A DNA stretch of 64,000 bases from Diplolepis rosae. Lineage: Eukaryota; Arthropoda; Insecta; Hymenoptera; Diplolepididae. Under the pieces are notes generated by a model, which was not told the DNA's origin, made no database searches, and worked only from the letters and a program-made list of their open reading frames with translations. Shown here one piece after another: positions 60,712 to 64,000 of this stretch; the stretch's first letter is position 1, and each line of letters opens with the position of its first letter. The position numbers were made by a program, and so were the translations under genes. The stretch lies in contig JAPYXD010000735.1 in the NCBI GenBank assembly GCA_030998225.1, positions 372,001 to 436,000 on the forward strand, written 5' to 3'.

Positions 60712-61280
60712 AAGGGGACTTTTACTTTCTAAATTGGAAAAAAAGACAATATTGAAATATTTAAAAAAAATCTATTTTATTTATAATTATAATTTTTATC
60801 ACACATTTTTAACAATTTTTTAAAGTGTACAAAAAAAATTTGTTGGGCACTTTTAATTACTTTTTACCACTGCAGAGGGCGTCTTCCAAAAGATGCATTT
60901 TTAATTTGCGGGACACTTTTCTGTCTTGCTGTAACAAATTTATTTAAAATTGCAACGCGATTCAATTTATGAGACTCGAAACTAAACAATAAACCTTTGA
61001 AAAGTTAATTTTTTTATATTTGTATGGCCTTTATATGCGATTTTATAAAAAGTTCGAAAAAACGCCTGTTTTGGGGATGATTTTAGCCCTGTACTGAAAA
61101 GATGGGGTGGTTTTTTTAACTTTTTAGAGGTTTATTTACTAGTTCTTTGTATTTCTTTCTATTTCGAATTTCTTAATCAAATTTTAGGGCAGTATTTCTA
61201 TGATATTATATACTAAGGAACATTTTTACGTAAAAAAAAGAAATCGATTTTTTGAAAATTTAGAAAGTAAAAGTCCCCTT
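60712..61280. mobile_element. MITE-like inverted-repeat element (569 bp)
   Basis: The left end aaggggacttttactttcta and the right end read on the other strand are identical for about 24 bp. There is no ORF, and the target duplication is unclear. Confidence 0.7.
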
Positions 61281-61579
61281 AAGCAATTCTAGAATCTTCC
61301 AGTGTTTTGAAACTCTACTTTGGGAAATTCTACTTTGGGACATTGTGGATTTTCCATATTATTCTTCAATCAATAAATTTCGAAAGTCAGTAATTTAGGC
61401 TTTCCTAGTTGAAAATTTGTTAAATCCTAACTTAATATGATTTAGCTGCTTGTATGATTATTCATAAGTTAAATTTTGATATGTGATGTAACAATAAATG
61501 GACACCAGATGAAAATTTTCTTTTAATAGCCTTTAATTATAAAATGAGGAAACTATCAGTTTAAGAACACTAATAGCTA

Positions 61580-62713
61580 CACGGAAAAAATAAGTACTGG
61601 GAAATTTACATGACAGAGTGCTCGACTTTCAGATACGTTCAAAAGTTACTTAAAACTAGAAGTACCGTTCCTGTACAATTAGATCAATAATCCTGGAAAA
61701 AGTATAGAACTTTCCAAAAGTATATTCAGTAGAAAGTCCATGAAATTCTGAGTACGCAAAATGTATAATGTCTAAGAATCATTTGAGAAAATAAAGTTCA
61801 AGGATTGGATATTTTTACGAATTAATATGAAATTCTGAATATAGGCAGATAGAGCTCGCACAGCACTTGTGCATGAAATTTTTATGGACTATCAGTATCA
61901 GAAGCAATAAGAAACAAAAATTATTTTCGCAAGCTGTCTTTTTTTTTATATACTATTTTATTGATTTGTATTACAAATTATATTACCACTGTTGAAATTA
62001 ATATTACGCTGATAGGATTCGAACCTTAACGTTTACCTAACCTAAATGTATAACGCAGTCTAACCTTATAAATTAAACCGCACGGCTACAGAAACACTTG
62101 CGATACTTCTCAAAAAATGTTGGGTACATTTTATCCTTTGAAAATGCAGGGCCGTGTAAGAAATTGCTGCGCCTTGTTTCGCCATCAATTTTATATAAGG
62201 CTAAGAAAAGTTTTTAGATGAAGAGACTTTTAATAAATTAATTACTGAATTCTAAAATATCAAATATAAGAATTTCATAATTTCTGAAGTTTATGTCAAT
62301 TTACAAAGTAATAAAAATTTTGTGTATCTAAAAAGCTGACATTGACAACTGCGCATCGTACCACTAAAAATTTCACAAGACTTTCAAGTGCAGTCCAAGA
62401 ATTTTTCTTTGATTTGTATAGCAGGTATTCATCTCTTCCTAATCAAATTATTCTATCCAAACTCTTTTAAAACGTGAAGCACTCTTTAGAAGAAGTATTA
62501 TTTGCCTTTTTATAATTTTTTCAAAAACTATACAATAAAATTTGAAAGAATTTCATTCATTGACTGTGTTTGAATTAGTCTAGGACATTCTTTATTTTTT
62601 TCGATGAAGTTCTAAGTTTCTTAATAAAAAGTATATAGGATCTTCGGCAAAATCTGTCCTGTCCAAAAGTCGAGGACTATCAAGTAAATTTCCCAGTACT
62701 TATTTTTTCCGTG
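61580..62713. mobile_element. TA-flanked inverted-repeat element (1134 bp)
   Basis: The left end cacggaaaaaataagtactg and its inverted copy at the right end share about 30 bp (continuing ggaaattta), with TA flanks at 61578-61579 and 62714-62715. No transposase; it contains the tRNA-like stretch at 62003-62091. Confidence 0.85.
62003..62091 (-). tRNA. tRNA-like stretch with a perfect B box (tRNA relic or SINE head)
   Basis: The minus strand has tagccgtgcggtttaa, an A-box-like word, and the perfect B box GGTTCGAATCC (62015-62025), spaced as in a tRNA with a long variable arm (Ser/Leu type). The stems are poor, so it is not a functional tRNA. Confidence 0.4.
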
Positions 62714-62789
62714 TAATTGACATTTATAAAATAGTGAAATTACAAAGTGCTTTGCGTATAATATAATCCTCAGATCACACGACCCTGCT

Positions 62790-63240
62790 TAAAATGACGG
62801 ATAGAACCCAAATAAGAACCGAGTAAAAGTCGGTTCTTATCCGGCGCTAATGGATTTGTACCCGGTTTTTGTCCCCGGTTTGTACTCTTAGATTATCGGG
62901 TTCTATCTGGGATCGCATAATATCTTCACCCGGTTTCTATATGGTTCTCACCTGGGACCTTTGAGATTTTTATCTGGTTTGTATCTGGCTCCTTAAAATA
63001 CTTATACCCGGTTCTAATCCGGCACTTAATCGGATTCTATCTGGGTTGATATATAATATTTTGTCCGGTTTCTATATGGGTCTTATCTGGGCTCTGTAAG
63101 AGTTTTATCCTGTTTGTAGTCGGGTCCTCGAAATACGTATACTCGGTTCTTATCCGGCGTTACTGGATTTGTACCCGGTTTTTGTCCCCGGTTTATATCT
63201 GGAGCTTAACCAGGCTCTATATGGGATCGCATAATATCTA
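62790..63240 (+). repeat. CCGG-rich tandem repeat (unit about 314 bp, with subrepeats)
   Basis: cggttcttatccggcg...ggatttgtacccggtttttg at 62832 returns at 63144 (shift about 312 bp), and gggatcgcataatatct at 62908 returns near 63224 (shift about 316 bp). Inside the unit, tatcYggg / acccggtttYtat words recur every few tens of bases. About 1.5 units are present. Confidence 0.75.
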
Positions 63241-64000
63241 CACTGAGAGAAAAAGTACAGGCAAAATTCGAGTTAAGACTAGTATTTACCGTTTTTAATG
63301 GCAATGGAGGTATATTCGCTTGGAAGGTTAAATTTACTGTTTTCACAGTAAAAAATCTGTTTTCAAGCTGGGAAATTTTATTTGAGTAAATTAACAGTAC
63401 TTTTTTGTTACACGTACACCGAAAAAAAATCTCAGTAGGTTTGACTACTTTTTAACTTACTTTTCGTAGTTCGTAAAGGCCCCAGTGTCATTTTTTAAGT
63501 TGTGATCTGCAGGAACATAGGTAAATCAAATAAGAGCAGTAGTTGAATCGATGAATACTCTTAGTATATTTCAAAACTGTATTTACTATTAAGTAGACAC
63601 TTAACTTACTATTTTTATATACACACTTACCTACAAACACACGCCCCCCTCTACACTACACAAACGCTCGTTTAGACAGTATTAAAAATTATTCTTAACG
63701 CTGCCGTGTAAAAAGTGTTTGGGCCCCGTTATTGTTACTACCTCGACACAATCAGATATACACACATACACACACGTGCTCGCATATGATTATTATGATT
63801 ACATTACATAATTGCTTGCTGACTCCCGAGTTTTTTTAACCAACTCACAGCAAAAGTCGCTCGTATAGGAATTGTATTTCTTTAAACACACTAACGGCAT
63901 ATTTTTCTGTTAGGCTTGTATTTTATAACTGGAATCAAGAGAAACTTTTAAAACATCGTACTGTGAAAATTACTGAAAAAAATATTGCGGTGCAAACAAG
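63241..64000. other. AT-rich sequence with a possible element end
   Basis: It starts with cactgagagaaaaagt, sharing the CACTGAGAGA start with the element end at 36074 and the word at 40257. No partner end or gene was recognised up to base 64000. Confidence 0.4.

Overview
This window is nuclear DNA of an animal, most probably an insect. Hymenoptera is my best guess, from the mix of transposon families and the resemblance of the one spliced host-like gene to ant and wasp proteins; this is inference, not proof. It is AT-rich, contains no intact autonomous gene that I can recognise, and reads as a centromeric or pericentromeric type of landscape: a satellite array followed by about 48 kb of nested, broken transposons. 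The only host-like gene is a degraded multi-exon SAM-domain gene near 41-46 kb.

Layout. 1-15840: tandem satellite with a 184-bp monomer, about 86 copies, with multi-monomer segmental duplications (higher-order structure) in the first 12.5 kb and diverged monomers towards the edge. 15841-23346: a pair of Penelope-like elements (PLEs) head to head, one truncated on the minus strand and one nearly full-length on the plus strand. The latter is split by a 2489-bp TG...CA insertion with a 5-bp target duplication (candidate solo LTR). 23347-30203: a giant palindrome with arms of about 2.8 kb enclosing a truncated hAT transposase. 30828-33500: three internally deleted fragments in a row (a non-LTR retrotransposon lacking its RT, an R1-like RT, a mariner-like transposase). 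36073-38893: a TA-flanked inverted-repeat element containing an inverted pair of PLE terminal repeats. 39035-39105: a tRNA-like sequence. 41234-45599: the SAM-domain gene, interrupted by a transposon with 33-bp inverted repeats.

46570-51455: a second PLE family, again as a head-to-head palindrome. 51462-52800: an interspersed repeat with (GACA)n and a GC-rich palindromic patch. 53474-54230: a TA-flanked, internally deleted mariner-like element. 54259-58513: a broken gene of a widespread but (to me) unnamed C2H2 zinc-finger/transposon-type family, split by a palindromic piggyBac-like insertion. 58514-64000: at least three small inverted-repeat elements and a CCGG-rich tandem repeat.

Recurring themes: (1) hammerhead-ribozyme-like motifs (CTGATGAG, a hairpin, GAAACGT) sit in the PLE terminal repeats of at least three families, two of them with an intact core; (2) many insertions are palindromic or foldback; (3) two PLE families show the same arrangement, a minus-strand partner broken just upstream of the RT YVDD motif. 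All assignments come from reading the sequence and from remembered family motifs; no database search was run.
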